Origin: Streptomyces tendae
Lineage (GTDB): Bacteria; Actinomycetota; Actinomycetes; Streptomycetales; Streptomycetaceae
DNA: 64,000 bases
Assembly: GCF_014650435.1 (NCBI RefSeq)
Contig: NZ_BMUY01000020.1
Coordinates: 62,001 to 126,000 of the forward strand
Reading direction: 5' to 3'
A model generated the notes under the pieces. That model searched no databases, was not told where the DNA came from, and saw nothing but the letters and a program-made list of their open reading frames with translations. Shown one piece after another: positions 48,510 through 61,225 of this stretch. The number at the start of each line of letters is the position of its first letter. Position 1 is the first letter of the stretch. The position numbers and the translations under genes were made by a program.

Positions 48510-48949
48510 CAGGACTCCTCCCGCGGCCGCGGCGGCCGGCCCACCCAGGACGTCACCCGCACGGTCGTCCCGGAGCCCGGGGCACTCTCGATCCCGAACT
48601 CGTGCACCAGGCGCCGCGCGCCGCCCAGCCCCATGCCCAGCCCGTCGCCGGACGTGAAGCCGTCGCTGAGCGCCTGCTCCAGGTCCGGGATGCCCGGCCC
48701 CTCGTCGCTGAAGGTCAGCCGCAGCCCGTGCGTGGTCCCCTCGACGAGCTGCTCCGTCTCCATGGTGCCGCCACCGCCGTACACGAGCGTGTTCCGGGCC
48801 AGCTCGCTGGCCGCCGTGACCAGCTTCGTCTGGTCCACCAGCCCGAAGCCGAGCTGGGCGGCCGCCTGCCGCACATGCTGTCGCACCCACACCAGATCCA
48901 TGTCCGAACGGATCGGCAGGCGGGCCTGCGAGCCCGCGGCAGTGTGCAT
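48509..48949 (-). CDS. rsbT: RsbT serine kinase (stressosome)
   Basis: 146 residues from ATG 48949, which overlaps the rsbS stop (TGATG); GTG 48952 is the alternative. A GHKL ATPase: N-box KLVTAASELARNTLVYGGGG, G1 FSDEGPGIPDLEQ, G2 GLGMGLGGARRLVHEFGIES. RsbT phosphorylates RsbR and RsbS and, once freed from the stressosome, activates a phosphatase. Position directly after rsbR and rsbS supports the name. Confidence 0.9.
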   Translation of the reverse strand: MHTAAGSQARLPIRSDMDLVWVRQHVRQAAAQLGFGLVDQTKLVTAASELARNTLVYGGGGTMETEQLVEGTTHGLRLTFSDEGPGIPDLEQALSDGFTSGDGLGMGLGGARRLVHEFGIESAPGSGTTVRVTSWVGRPPRPREES

Positions 48950-49380
48950 CACAAACGCTCCTGGCCGAGGCCGCCGAAACGGGACGAAGGGGCCTGTCGG
49001 CTCAGGAGTTCCATGGCCACCTCGGTACTGAGCGCGGTGTGCACGCCCGGCAGCGTCAGCCCCAGCTCCACCAGTGTGATGGCCACCGCCGGCCGCATGC
49101 CGACCAGTACGGTCCGCGCGGCCAGCAGGCCGGTCTGACCGGCGATCTCGGCCAGGACCCGGCCGAGGAAGGAGTCGACGATCTCCACGCCGGAGACGTC
49201 GATGACCACGCCGGTGGCACCGCTGCGCACGATCGTCTCGGCGAGGTCCTCCTGGAGCTGCTGCGCCGTGCTGTCGTGCAGGTCCCCCTGGAGGGTGACC
49301 AGGAGGACCTCACCGAGCCGCAGGACCGGAACATGCCCCGTCACCGGAGCCCCGTGGGGCCCGGGCCATGCCTGGCTCAC
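48949..49380 (-). CDS. rsbS: RsbS STAS-domain stressosome scaffold
   Basis: 143 residues. A single STAS domain covers about 15-125, with the phospho-acceptor region GVVIDVSGVEIVDSFLGRVL. Ser70 in VDSF aligns with the serine phosphorylated by RsbT in Bacillus subtilis RsbS. GTG 49380 overlaps the rsbR stop (GTGA), which decides this start; GTG 49344 would give a shorter protein beginning at TGHVPVLRL. With RsbR it should build the icosahedral-type stressosome core that holds RsbT. Confidence 0.9.
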   Translation of the reverse strand: MSQAWPGPHGAPVTGHVPVLRLGEVLLVTLQGDLHDSTAQQLQEDLAETIVRSGATGVVIDVSGVEIVDSFLGRVLAEIAGQTGLLAARTVLVGMRPAVAITLVELGLTLPGVHTALSTEVAMELLSRQAPSSRFGGLGQERL

Positions 49381-50285
49381 CGCGCGACCGCACCGTTCGT
49401 GCCGGGAGTCACGATGCCGACCCCGAGCTGGTGCAGCACGTACCCCAGCGCGTCGGCGAGGCTCGCCCGGGTGACCACCGTGCCCAGGTCCAGACCCAGG
49501 TGGACCATGGTCTGGGCGATCGCCGGCCGGATGCCGGAGACGATGCACTCGGCGCCCATGAGCCGGGCCGCCGCGACCGTCTTCATCAGGTGCTGGGCCA
49601 CCAGCGAGTCGACGGTCGGCACACCGGTGATGTCCAGGATCGCGTAGCGCGCCTGCTGCTCCACGATGGACTCCAGCAGGGTCTCCATCACCACCTGGCT
49701 GCGCGCGCTGTCCAGCGTGCCGATCAGGGGCACGGCCACGATGCCGTCCCACAGCTTGATGACCGGAGTGGCCACCTCGAGCAGCTGCAGCCGCTGGCGG
49801 TCGATGAGTGCCTGACCCTCGCTGAGCGCGGTCTGCATGACCACGACCCGCAGGGTGCCCATCAGCACGCTCAGCGTGCTGACACAGTCCCGGACGTGCT
49901 CGGCGGACGTGTCCTCGGGCAGGTCGGCCACCAGCAGGTTCTCCACGGGCGGACGCAGCGCGGCCAGCTCGCTGGAGACCTGCGCGGTGCTCAGCCCGGA
50001 ACGCGAACGGGCCGCACCCATCCGCGCCAACTGCTCGCGCACCGCCGTGAATCCGGCGGCGTCCGGGTCCTCGACCCGTGCCGCGTCCGCGACCTGCGCC
50101 AGCGCGTCCACGACGGCCTTGCCCGCCTCCACCGCCTCGTCGCGCGAAACGGTGAACACGGCCCGGAACAGCGGCTCGTCGGCCCACCGCTGGGCGATCT
50201 GCTCACGGCGGCGCCGCAGCAAGTCCCTGACCTCGCGCGTCGGCACTCCCGCCGTTCCCTCCGCCTGTTCCGGCACCTGTCCCAC
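49377..50285 (-). CDS. rsbR: RsbR stressosome sensor
   Basis: 302 residues from GTG 50285 preceded by GAGGA. The N-terminal 150 residues are helical and match the globin-like sensory domain of RsbR (QRWADEPLFRAVFTVSRDEAVEAGKAVVDAL). The STAS domain covers about 170-290, with LLEVATPVIKLWDGIVAVPLIGTLDSARSQ and YAILDITGVPTVDSLVAQHLMKT. Ser227 in VDS lies at the position of a threonine phosphorylated in Bacillus RsbRA. RsbR forms the stressosome with RsbS and senses stress through its outer N-terminal turrets. First gene of a five-gene operon. Confidence 0.92.
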   Translation of the reverse strand: MGQVPEQAEGTAGVPTREVRDLLRRRREQIAQRWADEPLFRAVFTVSRDEAVEAGKAVVDALAQVADAARVEDPDAAGFTAVREQLARMGAARSRSGLSTAQVSSELAALRPPVENLLVADLPEDTSAEHVRDCVSTLSVLMGTLRVVVMQTALSEGQALIDRQRLQLLEVATPVIKLWDGIVAVPLIGTLDSARSQVVMETLLESIVEQQARYAILDITGVPTVDSLVAQHLMKTVAAARLMGAECIVSGIRPAIAQTMVHLGLDLGTVVTRASLADALGYVLHQLGVGIVTPGTNGAVAR

Positions 50286-50309
50286 TCCTCATCCGCGTAG
50301 CGCCGCACC

Positions 50310-50366
50310 TCACCCCGCACGGGGTGACGCGCCGGCGACGTGACCCAGCCGGTCGACAACTCTAAC
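50310..50366 (-). promoter_or_regulatory. Leader and possible promoter of the stressosome operon
   Basis: On the minus strand GTTAGA and GGGTCA (plus-strand 50361-50366 and 50341-50346) are 14 bases apart, loosely resembling a SigB-type promoter (GTTT-N14-16-GGGTAT). Between it and the rsbR start a hairpin can form from TCACCCC (50310-50316) and GGGGTGA (50321-50327). Both are weak predictions. Confidence 0.25.
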
Positions 50367-50435
50367 CACCCGCCGACCTGGCGCGTCACCTGCTTCCGCA
50401 CGACCGGTCCGGAGGGGATGCGGGCGTGCGGCGGC

Positions 50436-50828
50436 TCAGGCGTCGGGCAGGCGCGGACCCTCCGGCTCGGCGTCGACGCGGGCCAGTGCCTCCTCGACGC
50501 TGTCCGAGACCGGCACCGTGATGCTCACCCCGGTCAGGTCCAGGACGCGCAGCACCGCCGGGGCCGGCGAGATGATGTGCACGCTGCCCGGCAGGTCACG
50601 GGCCTCCTGGTAGACCCGCAGAATGATGTTCATGCCGGACGAGTCCATGAACGGCACCTCGGACAGGTCCAGCAGGAAGTGCCGTCGGCCGTGGTGGAGC
50701 TGGTTGGCCAGATGGTGCTGGAACTCGGTCGCGGTGTCGACGTCCAGGTAACCCTCCACCTTGAGCAGCGCGACGTCCTCCCGGGGCAGCGTCACCTCGA
50801 CGGACAGCGGGTTCTGGGCTATGGGCAC
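50436..50828 (-). CDS. STAS-domain anti-sigma factor antagonist
   Basis: 130 residues from GTG 50828 preceded by GGAGG. A single STAS domain: VALLKVEGYLDVDTATEFQHHLANQL, the phospho-acceptor motif LLDLSEVPFMDSSGMNIILRVY and RVLDLTGVSITVPV. Ser in DSSG is the usual target of RsbW-like kinases; the unphosphorylated form binds the kinase and frees the sigma factor. It lies between the stressosome operon and the ANTAR-phosphatase gene, all on the minus strand, and is an obvious substrate for the nearby PP2C phosphatases. Confidence 0.92.
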   Translation of the reverse strand: MPIAQNPLSVEVTLPREDVALLKVEGYLDVDTATEFQHHLANQLHHGRRHFLLDLSEVPFMDSSGMNIILRVYQEARDLPGSVHIISPAPAVLRVLDLTGVSITVPVSDSVEEALARVDAEPEGPRLPDA

Positions 50829-50959
50829 GTGTACCTCCAACAATGCGGCGGCGCGGCGGACCGTCGTGTGGCCCACCGCGCCCGCCGGATACCCCTGAAA
50901 CCCGTCTCCACACCTGCCGAGCCGGACCAGCGTCCCCGCCCGCGCCCCCGCACCGTGCG

Positions 50960-53421
50960 TCACCCCACCCGGATGCCCACCAGACACGTGTCGTCGTCCG
51001 TGTCCGACCTGCTGTAGGTGAGCAGCCGGTCCAGATGCTGGTCCAGGGTGTTCGGCGTCGGGCGCACGGTGCTCAGCAGCTGGGTCAGCGCCTCCTCCAC
51101 CGGGCGGTCCCGGCGTTCGATCAGACCGTCGGTGTACATCAGCAGCGTGTCCCCGGCGGCCAGCTGCGCCTCGGCCTCCTCGTACGCCGCCTCCGCCACC
51201 GCCCCCAGCAGCATCCCCCGCACCAGCGGCAGCGGCCGGGCCTGCGGACCGCGCACCAGCACCGGCGGCAGATGGCCCGCCCTGGCCCAGCGCAGCGTGC
51301 GCCGGGCCGGGTCGTACAGGCCGCACACCGCGGTGGCGGTGACCCCGCCCGTCAGATGGTGGGCCACGATGTTGAGCCAGGACAGCAGCTGGCCGGGGCC
51401 GGCCCCGGTCACCGCGAGCCCGCGCAGCGCGTTGCGCAGCACCACCATGCTGGTCGCCGCCTCTATCCCGTGTCCGGCGACGTCCCCCACGCACAGCAGC
51501 ACCCGCCCGCTCGGCAGCATCACCGCGTCGTACCAGTCGCCGCCCACCAGCTGCTCCGTCTCCGCGGGCCGGTACCTGACGGCCACCTGGAGGTCCGGCA
51601 CCCGCAGCGGGGTCTGCTCGGGCGGCATGATCGCGTGCTGCAGCTGCAGGGTGAGCCGGGCGCGCTCGATGGCCTGCTGCTCGGTGTGCGCCAGCTGGTC
51701 GCGGGTCGCGGCGAGCGCCACCTCCGTCCAGTGCTGGGCCGAGATGTCCTGGCAGGCCCCCCGGACCAGGAGCAGCCGGTCGTCGGTGTCCAGGACCGGC
51801 TCGGCCACCACCCGCACGTGCCGGGTCACCCCGTCGGGCCGCCGCAGCCGGAACGCCGCCGACGCCGGGCGCCGGTGGTGCAGCAGCGTGCGCAGGAACC
51901 GGCCGATGGCGACGGCGTCGTCGGGGTGGGCGTGGGCGGCCAGCTCCTCCAGCGGCACCGGCGTGCTGGTGTGCGGGCGCCCGTACAGGTCGAACAGCTG
52001 CCCGTTCCAGGTGATCTCGCCGGTCAGCAGGTTCTCCTCGAAACCGCCGATGCGGCCGAGCCGCTGGGCGTGCTGGAGGAGGCTGGCCAGCCGGGCCGTC
52101 TCGTCCTCGATGCGCCAGATGAGCAGCACCGCGTTGCCGTGCCGGCTGACGCTGATGTCCGCCACGGCCGACAGCGGCACCTGGTCCACCAGGGCGGTCA
52201 GGTTCATGTGCCTGGCCCGGAACGGCTCGCCCGTGGCGTACACCCGCTCCACGGAGCGGAACAGCTCGCTGTCCCCGGCGGCCATCGGGTAGGCCTCGAG
52301 GAGCAGCGCACCGCCCACCACGGCGCGCGGCCGTCCGGCCGGATCCATGAAGCGCTTGTTGACGTGCTGGATGCGGAAGTCCGCCAGCTGCCCCGCGGCG
52401 TCCAGGTGCGGCACCAGCACCAGGGCGGGATCGTGCAGCCCGTCGGCCAGGTCCATCAGCTCCACCGCGTCCGGCATCACCCGGGGCTCCTGCCCGGGCT
52501 CGCGCGGCGGCGTGTACGACTCCAGGGTGTGCGCGCACAGCTCCGCCAGCGCCTCCACCTGACGGACCACCTGGGGCGGCTGCGGGGCCAGCGGCACCGG
52601 CCAGACGATCTCCAGCACGCCGTGGATGCGCCCCCCGGTACCGGCGGGCACGGCGACCCTGCCGCCGTCCGGGTACTGGTGCCGGCCCACGCTGGGCAGC
52701 CCGGTCCCGGCGAGGGACGCGAACCACTGCCCCGAGCGCTCGGTGAGTCCGCACCGGGCCACCGTCGCCACGTCCGGCGGCACGTACCGCCAGCGGGCCG
52801 CCTCGGCGGGCGGGAACCCGGCGCTGCCCACCAGGGTGAGCGACCCGTCGTACCCGGCCGCCCAGATGGCCACCGCCACCGCCCCCAGTGGGCGCAGCGC
52901 CTGCTCCAGCAGCGCGTCGGCGACGGCCTGGGTGTCGTCCGCCGCCAGCGCGCCGCTCTCGGCCGCCCGCAGCCGTACGGCCGCGGAGTCGGCCACCGCC
53001 TCCGCGGCCGCCCCGGCTCCCGCGGTGCCCCCACCGTCCGGGTCCTCGTCCGGGCCCGCGGTGCGCACGGCCGCGGTGGCCGCGAGGAACGCGTCCGTCA
53101 CCTCCGACACGCGGTCCCGGGCGGCCTGGTTGATGACGTCGACCGCGAACTCCAGCGGCGTCACCTGGGACTGCTCGGCCAGCTCGGCCAGCTGCCGGGC
53201 GGCTTCGGCCGGACCGCAGCCGAGCCGCGCGACCAGGATCCCCTTGGCCAGCTCGATCAGCGCCCGGCCCTCGGCCTCCGCCTGGGCGGCCCGCACCTCG
53301 CGGCTGAGCCGGTCCACCGTGGCCGCCAGTCTGCCCACGGGCGACAGCGGCGTCAGACCGACCGGGGCGGACCCGTCCCGCCGGACGTCGCCGGCCGGCT
53401 CGCCGGACCGCTCGGAGGCGC

Positions 53422-53425
<4 letters not shown>
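50960..53425 (-). CDS. ANTAR-GAF-PAS-PAS-PP2C phosphatase
   Basis: 821 residues. An ANTAR-like RNA-binding unit lies at about 45-102 (EAEGRALIELAKGILVARLGCGPAEAARQLAELAEQSQ, then FAVDVINQAA). A GAF-like region follows (about 150-310), a PAS region (about 335-440), a second PAS (about 470-580, RIGGFEENLLTGEITWNGQLFDLYGR) and a C-terminal SpoIIE-type PP2C domain (about 610-821) with VGGDWYDAVMLPSGRVLLCVGDVAGHGIEAATSM and TLLMYTDGLIERRD. It should dephosphorylate STAS proteins after sensing a signal. The ANTAR unit, normally an RNA antiterminator domain, is at an unusual N-terminal place. The start overlaps the hybrid kinase stop by four bases (ATGA), so they are coupled. Confidence 0.9.
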
Positions 53426-57417
<3,992 letters not shown>

Positions 57418-57837
57418 GCGTGCCCTCGTTCCGCTCCCCGGGGGTCCTCGCGGCGAGGACCCACCACCCCCTGCCGGACCGTTCGGGCGGTCCGGCCTTC
57501 CGTGTCCGCGTTCGCGCAGTTCACGGAATCCCCCAGCAGAAAAATACGCCAGAGGTTAACCCAGGTCCCCGGCGCGGACAAAGCGATGTGTCACCCGGCC
57601 GAACGTCTACCCCCGCACGGGTCACGCAGGGCGGGCGGCACCGGGCGGCGCACCCCCGTCGGCGTCCCGGCGCCGCCCGAGGGCCCACCGGGCCGAATGC
57701 GGCGGCCACGGGCGGGTATCCGCTGCCGAGGAGCCGGTCCGGCCCGTCGCGTCCGCCCGGCCCGGCGGTCGCCGCGGGAGAGCCCGCGACCCGACCGGAC
57801 CGTACGACCGCACGCGGAAACCGGGGACACCACTGCC
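57418..57837. other. Divergent intergenic region, 420 bases
   Basis: No convincing gene. Two hairpins stand close to the hybrid-kinase start (57442-57462 and 57473-57496). An AT-rich stretch at about 57535-57562 is the best candidate for promoter DNA of the kinase. The remainder to 57837 is GC-rich and carries the presumed promoter of the RsbW-like gene at 57838; overlapping reading frames here look like shadows, without start or codon support. Confidence 0.5.
57442..57496 (-). promoter_or_regulatory. Two tandem hairpins in the leader of the poly-HAMP kinase gene
   Basis: GGGTCCTCG (57442-57450) pairs with CGAGGACCC (57454-57462), and GCCGGACCG (57473-57481) pairs with CGGTCCGGC (57488-57496). 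Both are perfect 9-bp stems with short loops. They lie 25-80 bases before the kinase start on the minus strand. This paired-hairpin arrangement resembles ANTAR target RNAs in outline, and the coupled gene downstream carries an ANTAR-like domain; the link is speculative. Confidence 0.4.
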
Positions 57838-58308
57838 ATGGAACCAGCCGACCGGACCACCACGACAGCCGCCACCACCGCACCACCCCGCCTCGCGCCC
57901 TTCGCCGTACCGGCACAGGGCGCCGGAGCCGGCGCCGCGGCCGCACGGGCGTACGCGGAGTCCGTGGCGCGCACGGGCTGGGGCGGCCCCGGCCGCGAGG
58001 TGCGCGAGGAGGACGTCGTCGACCTGCTGCTCGTCGTCTCGGAGCTGGTGACCAACGCGATCCGGCACGGCGACGGGCTGGCCGGCTTCGAGGCCCGGCC
58101 CACCGAGGAGGGACTGTGGATCGCCGTCCACGACCACAGCGCCGTGGTGCCGCGGGCCGCGTACGCGTTTCCGACCACGCACCCCGGTGGCGGTTACGGC
58201 TGGCCGCTCGTCGCCCGCCTCGCCCGGGACATCGCGGTCGAGGTGCGTCCGGAAGGGGGCAAGACGATCAGCGCGCTGGTGCCGCTGCGCGCGGCCGGCG
58301 CCCCGTGA
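57838..58308 (+). CDS. RsbW-like ATP-binding regulator
   Basis: 156 residues. The GHKL pattern shows DLLLVVSELVTNAIRHGDG (N-box), AVHDHSAVVPR (G1-like), GGGYGWPLVARLARDIAV (G2-like) and GGKTISALVPL. A Thr/Ala/Pro-rich N-terminus precedes the domain. It is divergent from the hybrid kinase gene and convergent with another ATPase gene 10 bases away. Probable anti-sigma or STAS kinase; its partner is not known, but the STAS gene at 50436 is a candidate. Confidence 0.85.
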   Translation: MEPADRTTTTAATTAPPRLAPFAVPAQGAGAGAAAARAYAESVARTGWGGPGREVREEDVVDLLLVVSELVTNAIRHGDGLAGFEARPTEEGLWIAVHDHSAVVPRAAYAFPTTHPGGGYGWPLVARLARDIAVEVRPEGGKTISALVPLRAAGAP

Positions 58309-58318
58309 GCCGCGCCGG

Positions 58319-58753
58319 TCACCAGGGCAGGAAGACGTGGATGTCCTTGCCCTGTTCCCCGGTGACCACACTCACCTGGTCGGACAGGGTGTGGATCAGA
58401 TGCCAGCCGATGCCGCCGCCGCCCTTGCTCGGATGGAAGGGGCGCGGCGCGGGCTCCGTGGTGTTGGTGTCGTGCATCACGACGTGCACACCGTCGAAGG
58501 TGCGGCGCAGCCGCAGCTGGAACGGCCCCGGAGCGTACTGCACGGCGTTGGCCGCCAGCTCCGTGACGACGAGGAGGATGTCGTCCCAGTGCTCGGGCGC
58601 CGCGGGCGGCGCCGCACGGGCGAGGTCGTAGAGGAACTCCTCCGCGACCAGCCGCGCACCGGTCACATTGTGCAGCTCCCCGGCGAAGCTGGCGGTGCGG
58701 TTCGTGATCTCCTCGGAAGCCAGTGTCCTGTCCCAACGCGACTCGGCTGCCAT
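58319..58753 (-). CDS. RsbW-like ATP-binding regulator
   Basis: 144 residues from ATG 58753 preceded by GGAAGG. GHKL motifs: ILLVVTELAANAVQYAPGP (N-box), VVMHDTNTTEPAPRPF (G1-like), GGGGIGWHLIHTLSDQVSVV (G2-like). The end GKDIHVFLPW is typical. Together with the gene at 57838 it makes two convergent RsbW-like genes, only 10 bases apart. Partner sigma or STAS protein unknown. Confidence 0.85.
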   Translation of the reverse strand: MAAESRWDRTLASEEITNRTASFAGELHNVTGARLVAEEFLYDLARAAPPAAPEHWDDILLVVTELAANAVQYAPGPFQLRLRRTFDGVHVVMHDTNTTEPAPRPFHPSKGGGGIGWHLIHTLSDQVSVVTGEQGKDIHVFLPW

Positions 58754-58883
58754 TGCGCCTTCCCGGCCCGGCACCGGCCGGGCTCCTTCCCTTCTTCTGC
58801 GGATCCCCTTCGTTGGTAAGTTCCCGTGTCGGCTGAACCTAGTCGCGCCGGTGTGCCGGTCCGACGGCGGGACGGGCCCCGGA

Positions 58884-60791
58884 TCAGCGCAGGAACACGT
58901 TGTCCGCGTCCTCCCAGGCGGCCGGCTCCTCCGGCGGCCGCACCGGCCGGCGGTGCGAGCGCGCCTCGTACATCGCGTCGATCTCCAGCGAGTAGGCCCG
59001 TGCGATCTCGTCGCGGCGGAGCTTCATCGACGGGGTGAGCAGCCCGCCCGCCACGTCGAAGGGGCTGGGCAGGACGCGGAAGACCCTGATGGACTCCGAG
59101 TGCGACACGGCGCTGTTGGCCGCGGCCACGGCCCGCGCGATCTCCTCCCGCAGCGCGTTCTCCTCGCGTGCCTCCCGGGCGGGGGCGTCGCCCGGCAGGG
59201 CCAGGGACGCCCGCCAGTGCGTCAGGAACTCCGGGTCGAGCGTGATCAGCGCACCGACGCAGGGCCGGTTGTCGCCGACCAGCACCGCCTGGTGGACCAG
59301 CGGGTGCATCCGCAGCCGCTGCTCCAGGGCGGCAGGGGCGACGCTCTTGCCGCCGCTGGTGATGATGACGTCCTTCTTGCGGCCGGTGATCGCCAGGTAG
59401 TTCTCGTCGTCCAGGTGCCCGAGGTCGCCGGTGGCCAGCCAGCCGCCGCGCAGCACCTCGCGGGTGGCGGCCTCGTCACCGACGTACCCCTGGAACAGCG
59501 AGGGCCCGCGCACCAGGATCTCCCCGTCGTCGGCCACCCGGATCTCCGTGCCGGGCAGCGGCTGCCCCACGGTGCCCGACTTCTCCCGGCCCAGCGGCTG
59601 CATCGTCAGTCCGCCGCTGGTCTCCGTCAGACCGTAGCCGTCGTGCACGTAGACGCCGATGCCCTCGTAGAAGAGGGAGAGCTCGCGGCTGAGCGGCGAA
59701 CCGCCGGACGTCGCCCGGCTCACCCGGCCGCCCAGCGTCTCGCGCAGCCGCCGGTACACCGTCCGCTCGTACAGGGCGTGCTGCATGCGCAGGTCGAGAC
59801 CGGGTCCGGGCCCGCGGCCCAGGCGCCGGCGCTCCAGTGCGGCGGCGAAGTCCCGCGCCGTGTCCGCGGCCCGCTCGAACAGGGCACCGCGACCGGACTG
59901 CTGGGCGGTGCGCAGGAAGTTCTTGTAGATCTTCTCCAGGACGGAGGGGACGGCGTACAGATACGTCGGCCGGAAGGAGCGCAGGGCCGAGGAGAGCGCC
60001 TCCCCGGTCGTCACGGGCTCGTGCGCCATCAGCAGCCCGCCCCGCACGCACAGGCTCTGGATCATCAGCCCGTACACGTGCGAGAAGGGGAGGTAGGCGA
60101 GGACCGCGCCCTGCTCTCCCGGCGGCGCCGCCGTGTGGCCCCAGCCCGCGAGCAGCGTGTCGCACGGCGCGGCCAGAGAGCGGTGGCTCAGCGCGCAGCC
60201 CAGGGCGCGGCCGGAGGTGCCGGAGGTGTAGGCCACCACCGCGGTGGAGTCCGGCAGCACGATACGGCGCATGGAGTCGACCGTGGTGAACGGGAGGAAC
60301 TCGCCGCGCGCCACCAGCGCGTCCAGCGCGCCCGCGTCCAGCTGCCAGACGTGGCGCAGCGCGGGCAGCGACGCGCACACCGAGCCGACGGTCATCACGC
60401 TCTGCTCGTCCTCGACCAGCACGCCCACGCAGCCCGCGTCGCGCAGGATCCACTCGACCTGGTCGCGCGAGGAGGTCGGATAGATCGGCACGACCTCGGC
60501 GCCCACCGTCCACAGGGCGTAGCTGAAGACCGTCCACTCGTACCGGGTGCGGGCGAGGATCGCCACCCGGTCGCCGGGCGCGATCCCGCTCGCGATCAGG
60601 CCCTTCGCGAGGTCGACCACCTCGTCGCGGAACTCCACGGCCGTCACCTCGTCCCAGACCGCCGAGCCGGGGCCGCGGCGCCGGGCGAGCATCGGCAGGG
60701 TCGGTGTGCGGGCGGCCGTCTCGAAGAGGCTGTCGGCGAGCGAGCCGGTCAGCGGTGGGACGGCCCGGGGAGCGAGTGCGGTCTCGCGCAT
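58884..60791 (-). CDS. Long-chain acyl-CoA synthetase (AMP-forming)
   Basis: 635 residues, start preceded by AGGAG. Acyl-adenylate motifs are visible: the P-loop-like VVAYTSGTSGRALGCALSHRSL, the adenylate-site region HDGYGLTETSGG, GWLATGDLGHLDDENYLAITGRKKDVIITSGGKSVAP and the C-terminal hinge. This is the long-chain fatty-acid CoA ligase (FadD15-like) group. It makes acyl-CoA from fatty acid, ATP and CoA for lipid metabolism. Divergent from the small DUF6480 gene. Confidence 0.92.
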   Translation of the reverse strand: MRETALAPRAVPPLTGSLADSLFETAARTPTLPMLARRRGPGSAVWDEVTAVEFRDEVVDLAKGLIASGIAPGDRVAILARTRYEWTVFSYALWTVGAEVVPIYPTSSRDQVEWILRDAGCVGVLVEDEQSVMTVGSVCASLPALRHVWQLDAGALDALVARGEFLPFTTVDSMRRIVLPDSTAVVAYTSGTSGRALGCALSHRSLAAPCDTLLAGWGHTAAPPGEQGAVLAYLPFSHVYGLMIQSLCVRGGLLMAHEPVTTGEALSSALRSFRPTYLYAVPSVLEKIYKNFLRTAQQSGRGALFERAADTARDFAAALERRRLGRGPGPGLDLRMQHALYERTVYRRLRETLGGRVSRATSGGSPLSRELSLFYEGIGVYVHDGYGLTETSGGLTMQPLGREKSGTVGQPLPGTEIRVADDGEILVRGPSLFQGYVGDEAATREVLRGGWLATGDLGHLDDENYLAITGRKKDVIITSGGKSVAPAALEQRLRMHPLVHQAVLVGDNRPCVGALITLDPEFLTHWRASLALPGDAPAREAREENALREEIARAVAAANSAVSHSESIRVFRVLPSPFDVAGGLLTPSMKLRRDEIARAYSLEIDAMYEARSHRRPVRPPEEPAAWEDADNVFLR

Positions 60792-60945
60792 GCGCCTGCT
60801 CCTGACGTGTACGGACGGTGACGCCGCCGACGAACACCGTGGTCGACGGTGCTCGGAGGCTAGCCCAGCCGCAGGCGAAGGGGGACCGGGAACGCAGAAG
60901 TGTTCCCACCCGGTGATCCGGCGGGATCGGGGGACCCGGGAGGAC

Positions 60946-61182
60946 ATGACGTACGTGAATCCCGATCCCGAACCCCGGCTCAGCACCGGCCTGGAGCCCG
61001 GCGGCGGTGTGCCGCCCGGGGAGACCCCGCCGGCGGAGAGCAGCATGCCCGAGGCAGGCCCCCAGGACCTGCTCAGCAACCCGGCCAAGGGCTGGAGCAA
61101 GGGGCCGATGGCCCTGATCCTCGCGGTCGTGCTGATCTTCGCGGTGGGTCTCCTGGGCTACGCCCTGGCCCTGATCTACTGA
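60946..61182 (+). CDS. DUF6480-family small membrane protein
   Basis: 78 residues, start preceded by GGGAGG. A Pro/Glu-rich soluble N-terminus of about 50 residues is followed by one membrane helix at the C-terminus (GPMALILAVVLIFAVGLLGYALALIY). This matches the small actinobacterial DUF6480 family. The helix probably anchors it in the membrane with the tail inside. Role unknown. Convergent with the YbdK-type gene. Confidence 0.8.
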   Translation: MTYVNPDPEPRLSTGLEPGGGVPPGETPPAESSMPEAGPQDLLSNPAKGWSKGPMALILAVVLIFAVGLLGYALALIY

Positions 61183-61225
61183 CCCGATCTACTGACGCCC
61201 CTGCACCGGCGCCTCGTGTGACGCC

